Shown: one piece after another, positions 27,601 to 37,840 of the stretch
How the letters are laid out: the number at the start of each line of letters is the position of its first letter
Position numbering within the stretch: the first letter of the stretch is position 1
DNA from: Nostoc sp. T09
GTDB lineage: Bacteria > Cyanobacteriota > Cyanobacteriia > Cyanobacteriales > Nostocaceae
Assembly: GCF_002154695.1 (NCBI RefSeq)
Contig: NZ_MTAV01000044.1
Span: 47,306 to 111,305 of the forward strand
DNA length: 64,000 bases
Direction: 5' to 3'
Notes under the pieces: generated by a model
Told to the model about the DNA's origin: nothing
Seen by the model: only the letters and a program-made list of their open reading frames with translations
Database searches by the model: none
Translations under genes and position numbers: made by a program

Positions 27601-28497
27601 CAACAGGGAACAGGGCTAGGTTTAGCAATTAGCCGCAAATATGTACAGCTGATGGGTGGCGATATTACTGTTAATAGCACTTTGGGTGAAGGCAGTAGAT
27701 TTGCTTTTGATATTCAAGTTAACCCAGCCTCAGCTAGTGAAATTCAAATTCAGCAAAGTAAATCTTTAGTAATTGGTTTAGCACCCCCTCAAAGAGAATA
27801 TCGGATCTTAGTAGTTGACGATGCCGCAGAAAGCCGTCTTGTAGTAGTACAATTACTGGCATCTATTGGCTTTGTAGTACGAGAAGCTACTAACGGGCAA
27901 GAAGCGATCGCTCAATGGCAAGAATGGCAACCACATTTAATTTTCATGGATATGCGAATGCCCGTTATGGATGGCTATGAAGCCACAAGAGTGATTAAAA
28001 ATAGAGAATCTCAACAACCAATATCCAATACCCGTACCATCATTATTGCCTTGACTGCTAACGCTTTTGAAGAGCAAAGAGCAGCAATAATTAAAGCTGG
28101 TTGTGACGATTTAATTAACAAACCATTCCGCGAGGAATTATTATTAGAAAAACTTAGCGAATATTTAGAAGTAAAATATGTTTATCAAGAAGATAAAAAT
28201 CATTTATCGCAGGTAATTCAAACAATAACAGAACAAATTTTAACGCCTACTGATGTACTACCTTTGTTATCTCAAATTTCACCTGAATGGTTAACTCAGC
28301 TATACCATGCTGCGGCTCAATGCAGTGACGAGATGCTCCTAGATTTGCTTAGTCAAATTTCTCTAGATAATGCTGTATTAAAAAAATTTCTGACTGATTT
28401 AGCGCATAACTTTCAATTTGAGAGAATTATGGAATTAATTGAGCAAGTGAATCTGGAATATGGGCAATTACAGCTTTTTAGCAATTTGGGAGATTGA
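21616..28497 (+). CDS. Giant hybrid sensor histidine kinase, REC-(PAS/GAF)n-HisKA-HATPase-REC
   Basis: About 2,293 residues. Numbered from ATG 21577: N-terminal receiver (LVDARPENL, phospho-Asp71 in [11 protein letters not shown]), PAS ~172-285, GAF ~295-465, PAS ~499-615, GAF ~620-790, PAS ~806-920, GAF ~925-1085, four PAS ~1102-1610, GAF ~1613-1800. Then come the histidine box [16 protein letters not shown], an ATPase domain ([33 protein letters not shown]) and a C-terminal receiver ([14 protein letters not shown]). No membrane segment, so it senses cytosolic signals. The last GAF resembles a bilin-binding GAF but lacks the Cys-His pair. ATG 21616 is preferred, since 21577 lies in a dispersed repeat. 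Confidence 0.93.
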   Translation: MAINAQQIKILLVDARPENLQFLSDILICQGYQVQRAVSGKVAINEAIASPPDLIMLDILLPDIDGYEVWQHLQSNTTTQDIPLIFLGAQEKLLHTETVDYIPKPLQKEEILLKIHKQLTIQKLKKKLKEQNHQLLRETQHRQRLTLELNNQQQHKASVLNAIKVGVCLTDENGYFVEVNPAYCQMYGFTYEELIGQQFTLHYPNLTAGEKSNLIQQYRNFISNGIQPENREFSITRKDGSRLPVEMSQVIYQKDNGKFFVVTTLIDISNHQIVEATQKSRERYLASLVQVQRTLSNFDGSHKYYTQIVQILGPTSKASRVYIYENHRALEGELVMSQCAEWCAPGIPPKIPNPAHRSLSYEDFYPRWVNLLSQGEIVSEIVTECPELEREILERQGIFSVLIFPIIVKGEFFGFIGFDNCVEVRNWEASEISLLQAAAAAIAIAYERKQTEDKLQTQLLQLQQEIRVSEASRKARLFALKASEGKYRQLVETSQDMIWSVDADGVITFVNPAVKQFYGYEPQEMIGRNFTDFILPNQVSLIKKLSARLLKGESVFQHEITCSAKDGSTLYLMINAIAVRNENNLVVGVTGTASNITKRKRAEQALQASAINLRQHNLVLTELAKNQVLYQGDLKAAVSEITEVGAKNIKVERASVWLYAENDTILQCLDLFEQSQQQHSQGYSLVVADYPAYFQALHSDQIIVAHHACTDPRTKEFLDSYLTPFNITSMLDTPIRLGGKTVGVLCLEAVAIAHHWTLEDQNFARSLGNLVSLALEARERRRAEAAQRISEEKLGSAFRSSPDPISLSTFPDMRYIEVNDSFCTFFGYSRSQVIGHTNQELQIWVNQEEYAFLPQMLQQTKVIRNHEVDVRTVTGEVKTTLLSAEMSEIDGQKYILGTAKDITERKQAENESRLLLLTTQAITRAIDVNSALALVLRLICHNISWDFGEAWIPSDDGAVLEHSLGWYGDHNSLEEFWLESKTLKLTLGEGLPGRVWQNKQPEWIEDVSYVAQPIFLRSPQALKVGLKAVFGVPILAGNKVLAVLVFFKSSSVSVDKRLLLLVGAVAAQLGGLIQRKLVEAAHRKSEERLQLALEASDLGLWDWDFTSGKIYRDWRWKKMLGYAEQEIEANLQAFEQLVHPEDLPLVRSLLEDHFQGATAVYEVEFRMRCASGNWKWIQSRGQIFERDEQGVPLRMTGTHKDITERKTLEREIALREARLNAFFSGAPVGMDILDKQLRFVQINELLADIHGKPQKDHIGKTIHEIVPQMASLVAPFYKQVLLTGQPILNLEVSIPSPQQPNTVRHFLISYFPIPGEDDRPSGVGTVMVEISARKYAEQELRLANERLQYLLTSSPVVIYSSKTSGDFGNTFMSENVKKMLGYEAREFLENPNFWLRHVHPEDVEYILRKFSQLFAQEYNSYEYRFLHADGTYHWLYEQVRLIRDEVGKPIEFVGYWADVNARKLAELALQESQQRYQLLAEASPACIFHTDVDGNFLYLNQRWSEITGLSLAESLRQAWTKAIHPDDRPQVLATWNEARATKSPYKSEHRFLSSNGTIVWVLSQSLPEIGDDGEIKGYIGTVTDITERKLAEEALQESAERERAIAQVIQRMRQTLDLETIFAATTQELRQVLDCDRVVVYRCNPEGDGEFVSEAVGTGWISLIEAHLNNPSLKVENDRGMMTLLNSADTLADTLQDTDLQTNQGIIYECVPDINKAGFQADAIRLLERFQAKAYITVPILCGQQLWGLLTSYQNSGPRQWKIEEINIAVQIGNQLGVALQQAQLLAQTQSQSQELQAAVNAADAANRAKSEFLANMSHELRTPLNAILGFTQIMSRENSLSSEHQQHLAIINRAGEHLLNLINDILEMSKIEVGRTTLNVNSFDLINLLKSLEEMLRFRAASKNLQLIFEYASDIPLYVQTDESKLLQVLLNLLGNAIKFTNKGSVTLRVSKGAAEENYSRIFFEVQDTGFGIASQEINLLFEAFGQTETGRKSQQGTGLGLAISRKYVQLMGGDITVNSTLGEGSRFAFDIQVNPASASEIQIQQSKSLVIGLAPPQREYRILVVDDAAESRLVVVQLLASIGFVVREATNGQEAIAQWQEWQPHLIFMDMRMPVMDGYEATRVIKNRESQQPISNTRTIIIALTANAFEEQRAAIIKAGCDDLINKPFREELLLEKLSEYLEVKYVYQEDKNHLSQVIQTITEQILTPTDVLPLLSQISPEWLTQLYHAAAQCSDEMLLDLLSQISLDNAVLKKFLTDLAHNFQFERIMELIEQVNLEYGQLQLFSNLGD

Positions 28498-28721
28498 AGC
28501 GCCTTTCACGAAAGTTTGGAATACAACTACCCATTCCAAACGTTGGCCTAGCTGACTGTAATTGCTGCTGCTCTTGAACAAATGTTAACGTCCAATTAGC
28601 TTGGGCGATCGCTTTGCTCGCTAAAATCATAGCCTTCAGTAATTTCCCTCAAGCCAATATAGCGGATATATTATATACTCATTGACTTGGGTAATCACCC
28701 TGAGTCAAGAGGTCAAGGTAA

Positions 28722-29318
28722 ATGACTAGTAAACAGTTCGCGATCGGCACAGTTGCATTATTTATTACCATTGGAATTACCCACTGTCTTGGCTCTGCGA
28801 AAGTAAAAGCTTCCTGTCCTACTCCACTATTAGATGGTGATTTTGAAGCACAAACCAGCCCAACTGTCAGCAGTCCTTGGGTTTCTGAAGGCAAAGTTGG
28901 CATTGATAGAGGGATGGGAAACAGCAATTCTGCCCAAAACAACGTTTGGATGCGAAATGTTTCTGGATGGAATGGTATTAGTCAACGCATCAAGCTTCAA
29001 CCTAACACTGAGTATGAGTTAAAAGCCTACATCAGGACATCCGAAAATGTCACAGATGGTTCTTTTGGAGTCCGAGATGCTAACCAAAAAGCGTTTATAG
29101 AACTTAAGTTTGGCAGATTAGGTCAATATGTCCCTTTAACGCTGCGGTTCGTCACAGGTAATGAACCTGAGTACCACATCTTCACCGGATTCTGGGCTGT
29201 AGGTCAAGATAGCTGGGTTCAGGTAGACAACTATACCTTGACAGGTAGTAGATGCAAACAAGAGGAACAGGGGAAAGAGGGACAAGAGGGGCAAGAAAGA
29301 AATAATAATAATCCTTAA
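28722..29318 (+). CDS. Secreted carbohydrate-binding-like (jelly-roll) protein
   Basis: 198 residues. A signal peptide (ALFITIGITHCLGSAKVKAS) is followed by a galactose-binding-like beta-sandwich. LLDGDFEAQ, the SPWVSEGKVGIDRG strand, ISQRIKLQPNTEYELKAYIR and the final DSWVQVDNYTLTG are the classic pattern of CBM4/9-type and related domains. The last ~20 residues are low-complexity (Gln/Glu/Gly then Asn), encoded by purine-rich repeats, and may be a recent extension. It probably binds polysaccharide at the surface. It converges with tamB, 20 bases apart. Confidence 0.75.
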   Translation: MTSKQFAIGTVALFITIGITHCLGSAKVKASCPTPLLDGDFEAQTSPTVSSPWVSEGKVGIDRGMGNSNSAQNNVWMRNVSGWNGISQRIKLQPNTEYELKAYIRTSENVTDGSFGVRDANQKAFIELKFGRLGQYVPLTLRFVTGNEPEYHIFTGFWAVGQDSWVQVDNYTLTGSRCKQEEQGKEGQEGQERNNNNP

Positions 29319-29338
29319 CTATTGACACTTGACTTTTT

Positions 29339-32300
29339 TTAAAACCGCCGATCGTACTCCACTACTGCGCGACTATCATCAAATAAATTCGTGGAAGCGC
29401 GGAGGCGAATTGTATCGGTAATGCGATAATTGAGACCCCATTGTAATGGGTCATTTGCTGTTAAAATTTTGATGCCGGAAACAGAAATCTTAGAAGAAAT
29501 ATCCACCCCAGCTTCTAGCGCTAATTCTAAAGTTGAATTGCTCTTTCCTGCTTCGGGATTATCAGAGATGACAGTTGGAAATAGACGTAGTTCACTTAAA
29601 CCAAAAGCATTACCAATTTGGTTAAAAGCTCCCTGAAAATTGTTGAATACAGCTGAGCCTGCTATATTAATCAGCCCTAAAGTGCTGTCGCCACGTCCTT
29701 GAGTATCTACAAACCCACCACCCAAAAGCGCTACAAGTTCTGTTTCGCTGCGTGAGGGACTGCTTGTTAGTTGCAGGTTATCGTTGAGTTTGCTTGCAGG
29801 TCCTTTAACTTTTGCTTCAACTCGCACAGTTTCTAAGCTTGATAAACCTGTGGTATTTAGCTTGCTAATATCACCAGTTAAATTTCCATCCAATACTTTG
29901 GCAAATAGCAGAATATCTAAATTCGGGTCGCGGGGTTGGTCCTTTCTAAAAGTTGCGCTGTGTTCATAACCACGAGCTAAATTAAATTGGGTAGTAAATA
30001 AATTGACTCCTCCTTTATTTAGGCGAATCTTACCATCTGGTACTGGCTGATTTAAGGGACCATTAACTGCGAGGCTACCTGTTGCTTGGAAATTGATAAT
30101 TGGTGGCCGGGAAATTTGTACGTTTTTACCTAGTAATAGTTCTAGGTTATTCAATCTTGCAGTTGTATTTTTTGTTTCAGTCTTGTCTTGCTTGTTAGCT
30201 TCGCTTGGTAAAAGACCTTGAGTTTTATCAGTAGAGTTAGCACTGTTGGTAGATTCTGCTAGTAACACTTGACCATCAAACAACTCTACTTTTCCGCCAA
30301 TGACTGGGGTAAGAGCAGAACCTGTAATCTGCAAATTACCACTAGCGCCTCCTTGGTACAGTCCTTTGAGCCTCAATGTTAGCTGATCGAGGTTAACGGT
30401 AAGAGGATTAGTAATGTTCGCTTCCTGATTATTGAAAATGGGAATTTCTCCAGCCGCCTCTACTTTACCTCGGCTAAATCTACCCTGAAGATTCTCTACT
30501 AATATGCGATCGAAATCGAAAGTTACTTTGCCTGTAACACGTCTCACCTTTCCTGGCAAAGCTTGGGCTGAAAAAGTGGCATCATTAACACTAGCAACTC
30601 CAACTACTTGTGGCTGCTGTCTCGTTCCGCGCACTGTCAGGTCTACTTCCCCTTCACCTTTCTCAAACATGACCTGGTTAGTTAACACGTTTAGGAGTGC
30701 AAGTCCCTCATTTTTTACTTTGACATCCAAGCTGATTTGATCGCTATCTGGTGTTGCAGAAGCAAAAGGCAACTTATAGGGTATGCTGCCATTAATGTTA
30801 ACGGGTTCTGGCCCGGCAACTATGACATTACTGCCAAAATTTAAACGCGCATTATCATAACTAAAACTGGCTGTAGCTGATTCTACTTTCTTCTGATTGA
30901 TTGTTCCTTCTGTGACTTGTAATTCACCTCTAGCTTTGGGATTGCCTATACTACCTGCTAAAGCTACTGAAGTGTTGAGATTACCTGTAACTCCAATTGG
31001 CAGTTTAACAAAATTACTCAGTGCCTGTAATGGGAAATTTTTGACCTGCAAATTACCGGATTGCTCGTTACCGCCAATGTTACCTTTGAAAGCGAACAGC
31101 CTTTCTTTAGACTCAATCCGTAAAGGTAACAACGTCAAAACCCCGTTTTCAAATCTACCGTTGGCAATCAGTTGCTCGGCACTATAAAAACGACCTGGTT
31201 CGTTCTTTTCTGCATCTTTACCCCAAGTCCAATTTTGACCATTCAAATTAAACTGCGCTGCTATTCCATTAGCTGTAGCAGTATCTAGAGCAACTTCCCC
31301 GTTGAAAGTTCCTTGTAAGTCTGCTAAATCTGGCATTGGATTGGCGTCACGCCGCTGTTGTTGTTGTTCTGCCAATAAAGCATCAACTTGATAAAAACGC
31401 TCGATTTGGCTTGATAATGGCTGATTAGATAATCCTTGAGGGGCAGTGACCAAATCCGCCGCCGTACCGTAGGTTGGTGCTTGCAGACCATTGCGGAGAT
31501 CTTGTACCTCAAATACCTGTATTGCTGCCAAGACATCTTGGACATTACCCTCATTGATGTTGAGCTTACCTTGAACTTGAGGAGTTTTAGCAGCGGTACT
31601 GAGGTTACCTGTAAAGGCGTAGCGACTTTTACCTTTGACAAATGCACTATCTGTGATGCTTGCTGTGCCATTGCCATAACGGAATTGAGCAGTTAAAAGT
31701 TCCCCCTTGATGCGTCCGATCGCCGGATTAGCGATCGCCACATTGCCGCTTGCTGCTAATGTATCCTGATTCACCAGCAAATTCCCTGTTAAGGCTCCAG
31801 CCAAGGCACTATTCCCAAGGCGAGTGTTAGCAGGCAAAGATAAATTTAATACCTGTAAGGGGAAGTTATCTAATTTTAAAGCTAAATTATCGCCTTGAGC
31901 TTGCCCACTAGCTGATGCTTGCTGCCAGTTGACTAAGAAAGAGTTGGGGCGATTGTTGGCATTGAGGTTGAATGAAATGCGATCGCTTTTCCCGGCTAAG
32001 TCTAAATTAGTACCTCGCCCTTGCACCGACTGAATATTTCCAGTTAAAACTGGCTCAAAGGCAAAGTTCTTCACTGCTAAATTCCGTAACCTCAGTTGCC
32101 CTTGGATATTGGGCACAGGTAAGTTGCCAGTTACTTGCCCAGCAAAATCTGCTTTCCCCGCTAAATTGATTGCATTTGGTAGCTTAATCGGCAACTGTTG
32201 CAAGTCGTAATCTTGCGCTTGGACATTGAGATTTAAATCTGTAATTTGTGGTATGCCTGCTCCTTGAGCATTGGCTAATATATAACCACTGGCATTTAAA

Positions 32301-34813
32301 TTAGGTGCTGTTGCTCGTTCGATGTTCAGCTTTTGGCCATCCCAGGCGATCGCTGCACTTAGAGGTTGCCCAATTGCCGCAATACCTTGAGAAAACTGGA
32401 CCTGTCCAGCAGCGCGTACATCAGCTAATTTGGTTGATTGTACCGTGCCGGCTACTTGCAGCTGACCACCAAACTGACCCCGCAACTGCTGATTTAACTG
32501 ATTTAATTTCACCCCAGAAGCCGCAACAACAGCCTGATAGCGCCCGTTAGCTAGTTGGATATTCGAGGCTGTAATTGTGCCATCAGCAACATTCACCCGT
32601 GCCTGACCAGTAGCTACAATAGTTTCTGGTTTAAAGGAATCAACTGACCCTGCAACGTCGAAATCACCATTCAAATTGCCCCGAAATTGCTTAATTGTTG
32701 GTGCTAACTCCTGCACAGCCAGATCATTTGCCCTCAGTTGCGCTAAATACACACCATTAGCCAGTTGAATATTTTTCGCTGTGACAGTACCACCAGCCAC
32801 TGCCAAGCTGCCTTCGCCAGTACCACGCAGAGTCTTGAGGCTAAAATTATCTCTGCTGCCTGCTATTTGGAACGTACCTGCCAATGGCCCAGTGAACGTT
32901 GGGGGAACATTCTTTAATACCCGTCCCAACCGCACGCCATTAGCGACTAATTGAGCCGCAAAGTTTTGGTCTTGTAGTTGAATCTTAGAAACTGCAACTG
33001 TACCTCCACCTATTTGCACACCCGCACCCTCACTACGGATTGAGGCAATTTTAAATGGTGATGTTGTCCCGGAAAGCAACAAGCGGCCGTTAAATTCTGC
33101 CCCAGCTAAAGAGACATTTTGCAGTTTATTTTTATCAACAAAAGGTTCTACCTGTACACCAGAGGCTTGGGCTACAGCTTGCCAACTTTGATTGGCGTAA
33201 CTACCAGATGCTTTTACTTTACCGCCATTGAGATTAACAGCAACATCACGGAAGAAGACAGTGCGATCTGGGGCAATGGTGACTATACCAGTTGCGGGAT
33301 AGGTTGCTTTTGGAGCTTGCCATTGCACAACAGTTTGAATGTTACCAGCAACACCAGTTAACTGACCTGTACCAGAGACAGCACCGATTTGAAATGAGGG
33401 TGTAGTGTTATAAATTTGCGCGATCGCATCCCCTGGAACATTCTCACCAGTAAAATTAAAATCGAGTTGCGGCGTTTTACCAAGTTTGATCGCACCAGCA
33501 CCCGTAACCTTTCCGCCAACTGTCGGTGTGCCTTGAATATCCTTCAGGCTGATTAAAGAATTGCCTGTAGAAAACTCAAACTTGCTACTAACAGTCTTAA
33601 AATCTACTTTATCAATCTGAGCAGGTTTAATTGTGGCAACTGTGCCTGTAAGAATTGGTTTGTTAGGTGCTCCAATCAGCTGTAAGTCTGCTTTGACTTC
33701 GCCCGTCGCAGGCATAGGTAATTTTACCTTGAGAGTCTCCAAGGCTGTGGCTACATTTACCTGATTGACTCGCCCTATCAATTTATAGCCTGCTTCTCTA
33801 TCGATAATACCTGTAGCTAACAGGGGGATTTTGCCATAATTACTAGCTACCTTGTCTAACTGTATTTCTGTTCCTTTGAAGCTGATGTTTCCTTGGGAAT
33901 TATTCAACAGTTGTGGTAAACGAGGTACTTGAATTGCTACTCCTTGTAAAAAAGCACTGCCATACAATAAGGTCTGCTGCTGTGGTATCAGTTGAATTTG
34001 CAAATCCCCATTGACTCGACCCGCTTGTAAAGTTAGTGGTAACTTAATAATGCGAGTAATATCAGCAGCCAGCAAGTCTTGCCCTCGTAGCTGTAAATTA
34101 GCGGCTTGTGTTTTAAGGCGTGTATCTCCTTTAATAGCAAGACTACCACCACTATCTGCTTGACCTGCAACATCAAACCTCATCAGCTGGTTGTTTTCCA
34201 AAAGCTGGGCAGTGCCGTTGAGTTGCGAAAATCCCACAGGCAAGTTGGGGAGTTGAGGCGTTGTGGGTTTTTGTTGTCCTGCTGTTTTAGGAAAAGGCAT
34301 CAAAACCAGTTTGCCATTGCGTAACCGAATTTTATCCAAATCGGTTTTAATGGGTCCGCCTTTACCACCAATGGCAATGCTAGTAGTCAGCCAGCGTCCT
34401 TGTTCATCTTTTTCAATATAAACATCCGGATTGACTAAGGTAACATCAAGCTTGAGGTTGCGGCTCAAGATTAACTGTAATGGGTCAAAACCTACTTCCA
34501 CAGCCTCAACTGCCACTCGGTCTGGATCTGTCGCGGTTGCTGGAATCTCCGAAGCTCCAAACCTTACTCCCGCCAAAGAAAATTCTGTAACTCCGCCAAG
34601 TTTTACCGGACGATTGAGTGTCGTAGTGAGATTTTTTTCTGCTAATGGCGCTAAATCTTTTTGTACAAAATCCCATAACCGCCAAATACCGCCTGCAATT
34701 GCTAGCAGTAAGAGTCCGCCCAAAGCAATGCCACCGCGACTCAACACCAGCAACCAGAAACGTTTAGGGTTTGGGGAATTGGAGTGATTAACTTGATTGG
34801 GGCACTTAGTCAT
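29339..34813 (-). CDS. tamB: TamB-family (DUF490) translocation/assembly protein
   Basis: 1,824 residues. One N-terminal membrane anchor (LLVLSRGGIALGGLLLLAIA, about residues 22-50) precedes a very long beta-rich, Gly/Asn/Gln-rich repeat region (AsmA-like/TamB). The C-terminal DUF490 block ends with the ETELVALLGGGFVD and LRASTNLFDDSRAVVEYDRR segments. TamB-type proteins span the periplasm and work with an Omp85 protein in outer-membrane biogenesis and lipid transport; the chloroplast homologue is TIC236. No Omp85 gene is adjacent here. The length fits cyanobacterial members. Single gene, divergent from the DUF3110 gene. Confidence 0.93.
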   Translation of the reverse strand: MTKCPNQVNHSNSPNPKRFWLLVLSRGGIALGGLLLLAIAGGIWRLWDFVQKDLAPLAEKNLTTTLNRPVKLGGVTEFSLAGVRFGASEIPATATDPDRVAVEAVEVGFDPLQLILSRNLKLDVTLVNPDVYIEKDEQGRWLTTSIAIGGKGGPIKTDLDKIRLRNGKLVLMPFPKTAGQQKPTTPQLPNLPVGFSQLNGTAQLLENNQLMRFDVAGQADSGGSLAIKGDTRLKTQAANLQLRGQDLLAADITRIIKLPLTLQAGRVNGDLQIQLIPQQQTLLYGSAFLQGVAIQVPRLPQLLNNSQGNISFKGTEIQLDKVASNYGKIPLLATGIIDREAGYKLIGRVNQVNVATALETLKVKLPMPATGEVKADLQLIGAPNKPILTGTVATIKPAQIDKVDFKTVSSKFEFSTGNSLISLKDIQGTPTVGGKVTGAGAIKLGKTPQLDFNFTGENVPGDAIAQIYNTTPSFQIGAVSGTGQLTGVAGNIQTVVQWQAPKATYPATGIVTIAPDRTVFFRDVAVNLNGGKVKASGSYANQSWQAVAQASGVQVEPFVDKNKLQNVSLAGAEFNGRLLLSGTTSPFKIASIRSEGAGVQIGGGTVAVSKIQLQDQNFAAQLVANGVRLGRVLKNVPPTFTGPLAGTFQIAGSRDNFSLKTLRGTGEGSLAVAGGTVTAKNIQLANGVYLAQLRANDLAVQELAPTIKQFRGNLNGDFDVAGSVDSFKPETIVATGQARVNVADGTITASNIQLANGRYQAVVAASGVKLNQLNQQLRGQFGGQLQVAGTVQSTKLADVRAAGQVQFSQGIAAIGQPLSAAIAWDGQKLNIERATAPNLNASGYILANAQGAGIPQITDLNLNVQAQDYDLQQLPIKLPNAINLAGKADFAGQVTGNLPVPNIQGQLRLRNLAVKNFAFEPVLTGNIQSVQGRGTNLDLAGKSDRISFNLNANNRPNSFLVNWQQASASGQAQGDNLALKLDNFPLQVLNLSLPANTRLGNSALAGALTGNLLVNQDTLAASGNVAIANPAIGRIKGELLTAQFRYGNGTASITDSAFVKGKSRYAFTGNLSTAAKTPQVQGKLNINEGNVQDVLAAIQVFEVQDLRNGLQAPTYGTAADLVTAPQGLSNQPLSSQIERFYQVDALLAEQQQQRRDANPMPDLADLQGTFNGEVALDTATANGIAAQFNLNGQNWTWGKDAEKNEPGRFYSAEQLIANGRFENGVLTLLPLRIESKERLFAFKGNIGGNEQSGNLQVKNFPLQALSNFVKLPIGVTGNLNTSVALAGSIGNPKARGELQVTEGTINQKKVESATASFSYDNARLNFGSNVIVAGPEPVNINGSIPYKLPFASATPDSDQISLDVKVKNEGLALLNVLTNQVMFEKGEGEVDLTVRGTRQQPQVVGVASVNDATFSAQALPGKVRRVTGKVTFDFDRILVENLQGRFSRGKVEAAGEIPIFNNQEANITNPLTVNLDQLTLRLKGLYQGGASGNLQITGSALTPVIGGKVELFDGQVLLAESTNSANSTDKTQGLLPSEANKQDKTETKNTTARLNNLELLLGKNVQISRPPIINFQATGSLAVNGPLNQPVPDGKIRLNKGGVNLFTTQFNLARGYEHSATFRKDQPRDPNLDILLFAKVLDGNLTGDISKLNTTGLSSLETVRVEAKVKGPASKLNDNLQLTSSPSRSETELVALLGGGFVDTQGRGDSTLGLINIAGSAVFNNFQGAFNQIGNAFGLSELRLFPTVISDNPEAGKSNSTLELALEAGVDISSKISVSGIKILTANDPLQWGLNYRITDTIRLRASTNLFDDSRAVVEYDRRF

Positions 34814-35593
34814 TTGCTTTCACTCTTTGTTTGGCGACTGTAGTTGACTCACATCTGGCACTAACTAGTACTAGATTGATCTGCCAGATCCAGGATACGT
34901 TAACTAAAATAGAAGACCCGATCGCTTGAGTCGAGGAAACTGCTTCATTTAATAGCTATTTAATGATATTGGCACTATCAGGAATATCAGAACGAGTAAA
35001 ATACCCACACTGTATTATCAGCTCGGTGTGGGCTTCTGGTATTCCTGAGTATTTGTTTTCAAAGCACAACAGCCTAGCTTGAGCCTCCGGCCTAGCTTAC
35101 AAACGAAATATTTTTTGCTCCATTTAAAACAGCATCAACACTCCATTGATCATTTCCACACTGAAAGTGTTCATCAGAGCGTAGTCAAAATATGCAAACA
35201 TAGATGACAGGTTTAACTAATGTCGGCAAAATTACAATCTTGCCTAGAATGCCCTCGTAGTTGAGGAAAGTCCGTAACTGATATAAAGACATCATCATTC
35301 TAGACGACACAATCCATATAAAGTTCCGAGATTCTTCTCAAAAACTCAACTATCTTTATACCTTCACGAATCTATAGCAGTTTTTAATTGTTTGTTAGTA
35401 GTCAGTAGTTACTGGTTAGTAGCAAAAACAACTGACAAATGATGGCGGCGGGACGGCTATCCCTCCCAACTCCAGAAACATTGGGTTTGACGCTGCCTTT
35501 TTGTGAAAATTAGGAGTGAGTCTTTCCTTGAGGCACAACCTAGAACTTTAATAGGAATAGACACCAAAAACATAAAGATAGATGATTACACCG
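34814..35593. other. Intergenic region, about 780 bases
   Basis: Divergent promoter region between tamB and the DUF3110 gene. I see no open reading frame with protein-like composition. Short self-complementary bits exist (CACTGAAAGTG near 35160) but nothing I can name. Confidence 0.4.
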
Positions 35594-36010
35594 ATGCGTG
35601 TTTTTGTGCTAATTTTTAATGCTCGAACGGAGAATGAGGGCATTCATACCGTGCGGATAGGCGATCGCAATAAAATTCTGATGTTTGAGTCAGAAGATGA
35701 CGCAACGCGCTTTGCCTTGATGTTAGAAGCTCAGGATTTCCCCGTACCAACAGTAGAAGCGCTCGATGCTGAGGAGATTAAGGAATTTTGTGACAGCGCT
35801 GATTATGATTGGGAAATTGTCCCCGAAAACAGTAATTTAGTCATCACTCCCCCAGAACTAAATGTGGAAGAAACCGACTGGCAACCTGATGCTCAACAAG
35901 AGGATACTGATGAGGAAAGCTTCCGCCCTAATCCGGCAGACCAAGCAGAACCAGGCTTATCTGATACTGAACTAGAAAAGATGCGTCGCAAACTTGAAGG
36001 TTTATTGTAA
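35594..36010 (+). CDS. DUF3110 domain protein
   Basis: 138 residues. The first 80 residues are the DUF3110 domain (RVFVLIFNARTENEGIHTVR ... MFESEDDATRFALMLEAQDF ... VEALDAEEIKEFC). The acidic tail (ETDWQPDAQQEDTDEESF) is likely disordered and ends in a short helix (LEKMRRKLEGLL). DUF3110 is restricted to cyanobacteria and plastids and has no known activity. ATG 35594 matches the usual family start; ATG 35582 is also in frame. Confidence 0.88.
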   Translation: MRVFVLIFNARTENEGIHTVRIGDRNKILMFESEDDATRFALMLEAQDFPVPTVEALDAEEIKEFCDSADYDWEIVPENSNLVITPPELNVEETDWQPDAQQEDTDEESFRPNPADQAEPGLSDTELEKMRRKLEGLL

Positions 36011-36011
36011 T

Positions 36012-36190
36012 TAGTCATAAGTCATTAGTCATTGGTCTTTGGTTATTGGTAACTGATATGATGTCCGCTCAATTGACCAAAATTCCTTAGCACTTCACCC
36101 TGTCAGCTGGCGGTGGGGGTGGGATGCTTTGATTATGGCCAATTCGACGGACATGATATGACAACTGACTAATGACTAATAACAAATGAC
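36012..36190. repeat. MITE-like element with heptamer-repeat inverted arms
   Basis: Arms: TCATTAGTCATTGG-type heptamers followed by TGATATGATGTCCGCTCAAT (36054 onward), and on the right CAATTCGACGGACATGATAT (36140 onward) followed by ACTAATGACTAAT heptamers. The inner 22-base arms match at 17 positions and the outer heptamers continue the inversion. The centre is a GC-rich spacer with GCGGTGGGGGTGGG. It fills the gap between DUF3110 and murQ. Confidence 0.65.
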
Positions 36191-36206
36191 AGAGGACAAA
36201 AAATAA

Positions 36207-37130
36207 ATGACAAATTTGCAGGAACGCGGCTATCTTTTAACCGAGCAAGTAAACTCTAATAGTCTTAACTTAGACCAGATCAGTTCTCTGGAATTGGTGG
36301 ATTTGTTTAATAGCGAAGACCAAAAGGCCGTTGCAGCAGTAGCCGCGGCCAAAACTCAGTTAGCCCATGCGATTGATTACACAGCAGAGCGTTTGCGTCA
36401 GGGAGGACGCCTATTTTATATTGGTGCGGGAACAAGTGGGAGATTGGGGGTATTAGACGCTGCTGAATGCCCACCTACCTTTTGTACACCACCAGAGTTG
36501 GTACAGGGGATTATTGCTGGTGGTGCTGGCGCACTAGTACGTAGTTCTGAAGATTTAGAAGACCGTGCTCAAGATGGAGAAGCGGCGATCGCTCAACGAC
36601 AAATTACACAATTAGATGTAGTAGTGGGAATTACTGCTGGCGGGACAACGCCTTTTGTCCACGGGGCGCTGAACGCCGCCCGCCAACGAGGAGCTATCAC
36701 GATTTTTATGGCTTGTGTGCCTGCTGAACAGGTGAGTTTTGATGCTGATGTTGATATTCGGCTATTAACTGGTCCCGAAATCCTCGCTGGTTCAACTCGC
36801 CTAAAAGCTGGGACAGCCACAAAGCTAGCTTTAAATATTCTTTCTACCGGCGTGATGGTCAAGCTAGGTAAAGTTTACGGCAACCGCATGGTAGATGTCG
36901 CTGTCACCAATCAAAAATTACGCGATCGCGCTTTGCGAATTTTGCAAGACCTTACAGACTTAAGTCGGGAAGATGCCAGTTTATTACTAGAACGTAGCGG
37001 CAACTGGGTGAAATTAGCCCTTTTAATGCACTGGACTGGGTTAGAAAAACAAGCAGGCGATCGGCTATTGTCAGAACATCAGGGTAATTTAAAGGCAGCT
37101 ATTGCCAGCTACAACATCGCAAAAACCTGA
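36207..37130 (+). CDS. murQ: N-acetylmuramic acid 6-phosphate etherase
   Basis: 307 residues, full length. MurQ cleaves the lactyl ether of MurNAc-6-phosphate to GlcNAc-6-phosphate in cell-wall recycling. Visible: an SIS domain with IGAGTSGRLGVLDAAECPPT (catalytic Glu region), the SSEDLEDRAQDG segment (second conserved acidic residue), and GITAGGTTPFVHGAL. The tail NGNWVKLALLMHWTGL-like helix fits the UBA-like C-terminus. No other recycling gene is adjacent. The product is cytosolic. Confidence 0.96.
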   Translation: MTNLQERGYLLTEQVNSNSLNLDQISSLELVDLFNSEDQKAVAAVAAAKTQLAHAIDYTAERLRQGGRLFYIGAGTSGRLGVLDAAECPPTFCTPPELVQGIIAGGAGALVRSSEDLEDRAQDGEAAIAQRQITQLDVVVGITAGGTTPFVHGALNAARQRGAITIFMACVPAEQVSFDADVDIRLLTGPEILAGSTRLKAGTATKLALNILSTGVMVKLGKVYGNRMVDVAVTNQKLRDRALRILQDLTDLSREDASLLLERSGNWVKLALLMHWTGLEKQAGDRLLSEHQGNLKAAIASYNIAKT

Positions 37131-37840
37131 AAATGAATTTTGAGAAAATTTTACTTTGCCCACCAATACCAAATCCTTTGCCAGCAACCAAGGTAAGGTC
37201 AATTTCTGAGAAATAATTAACTCGAAATAATCTAGTTTGGGAGCTAGCTAGAATTACTGACGGGGCAACTACCCCGTCAGCTTGTTACTGTTAAACCAGC
37301 AACAGCTAATATCAAGTCCATCTAAATTTTAGATAAATTTATATAGAAAGATAATTTTTTCCAAAAATATTTGTTATTAGCTGTAAAATAATGTTTCAAA
37401 AATAAACAACTCAATCAAAGCTGACAAGATAAATTTTAATTTATCAAAATAATTGCAAATTGTTTTTTAAATATAGATTCCGTATAAATCCTGAGTATAA
37501 TCAGACTTAAAAATGAATAAGATAATATATCACACATGCATACAGGATTATTCTGGATAATATAGGTTCTTACTGATTAGTTAATCATGCTAAAGCATAG
37601 AGTTAAATGAAGGGTAATCATTTTCTATATCGCTCCCTTCATTGCACTATTTTTGCCATGCTGTTGCATTTATGATAATCAGTCTTGACTTTATTAGCAT
37701 TATATCTAATGTATACAGAATAAATGGGAAAAATCCGGTTACTTTTAATGAGTAAATGGGAAATCATTAAGATATTTGCTGGCTATTAAATCGGTAGTGT
37801 AGAGTTGCTATGGGCTGACTTGTTAGTAAAAGGACAATGT
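37131..37840. other. Long AT-rich leader region of the phototaxis operon
   Basis: About 700 bases. It begins with the putative murQ terminator and is very AT-rich from 37320 to 37800. It holds isolated TATAAT at 37496-37501 without a recognisable -35. It probably contains the operon's promoter and regulatory sites, which I cannot place. Confidence 0.45.
37257..37280 (+). terminator. Candidate terminator downstream of murQ
   Basis: CTGACGGGG (37257-37265) pairs perfectly with CCCCGTCAG (37272-37280) around a 6-base loop, followed by the weakly T-rich CTTGTTACTGTT. Confidence 0.55.
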
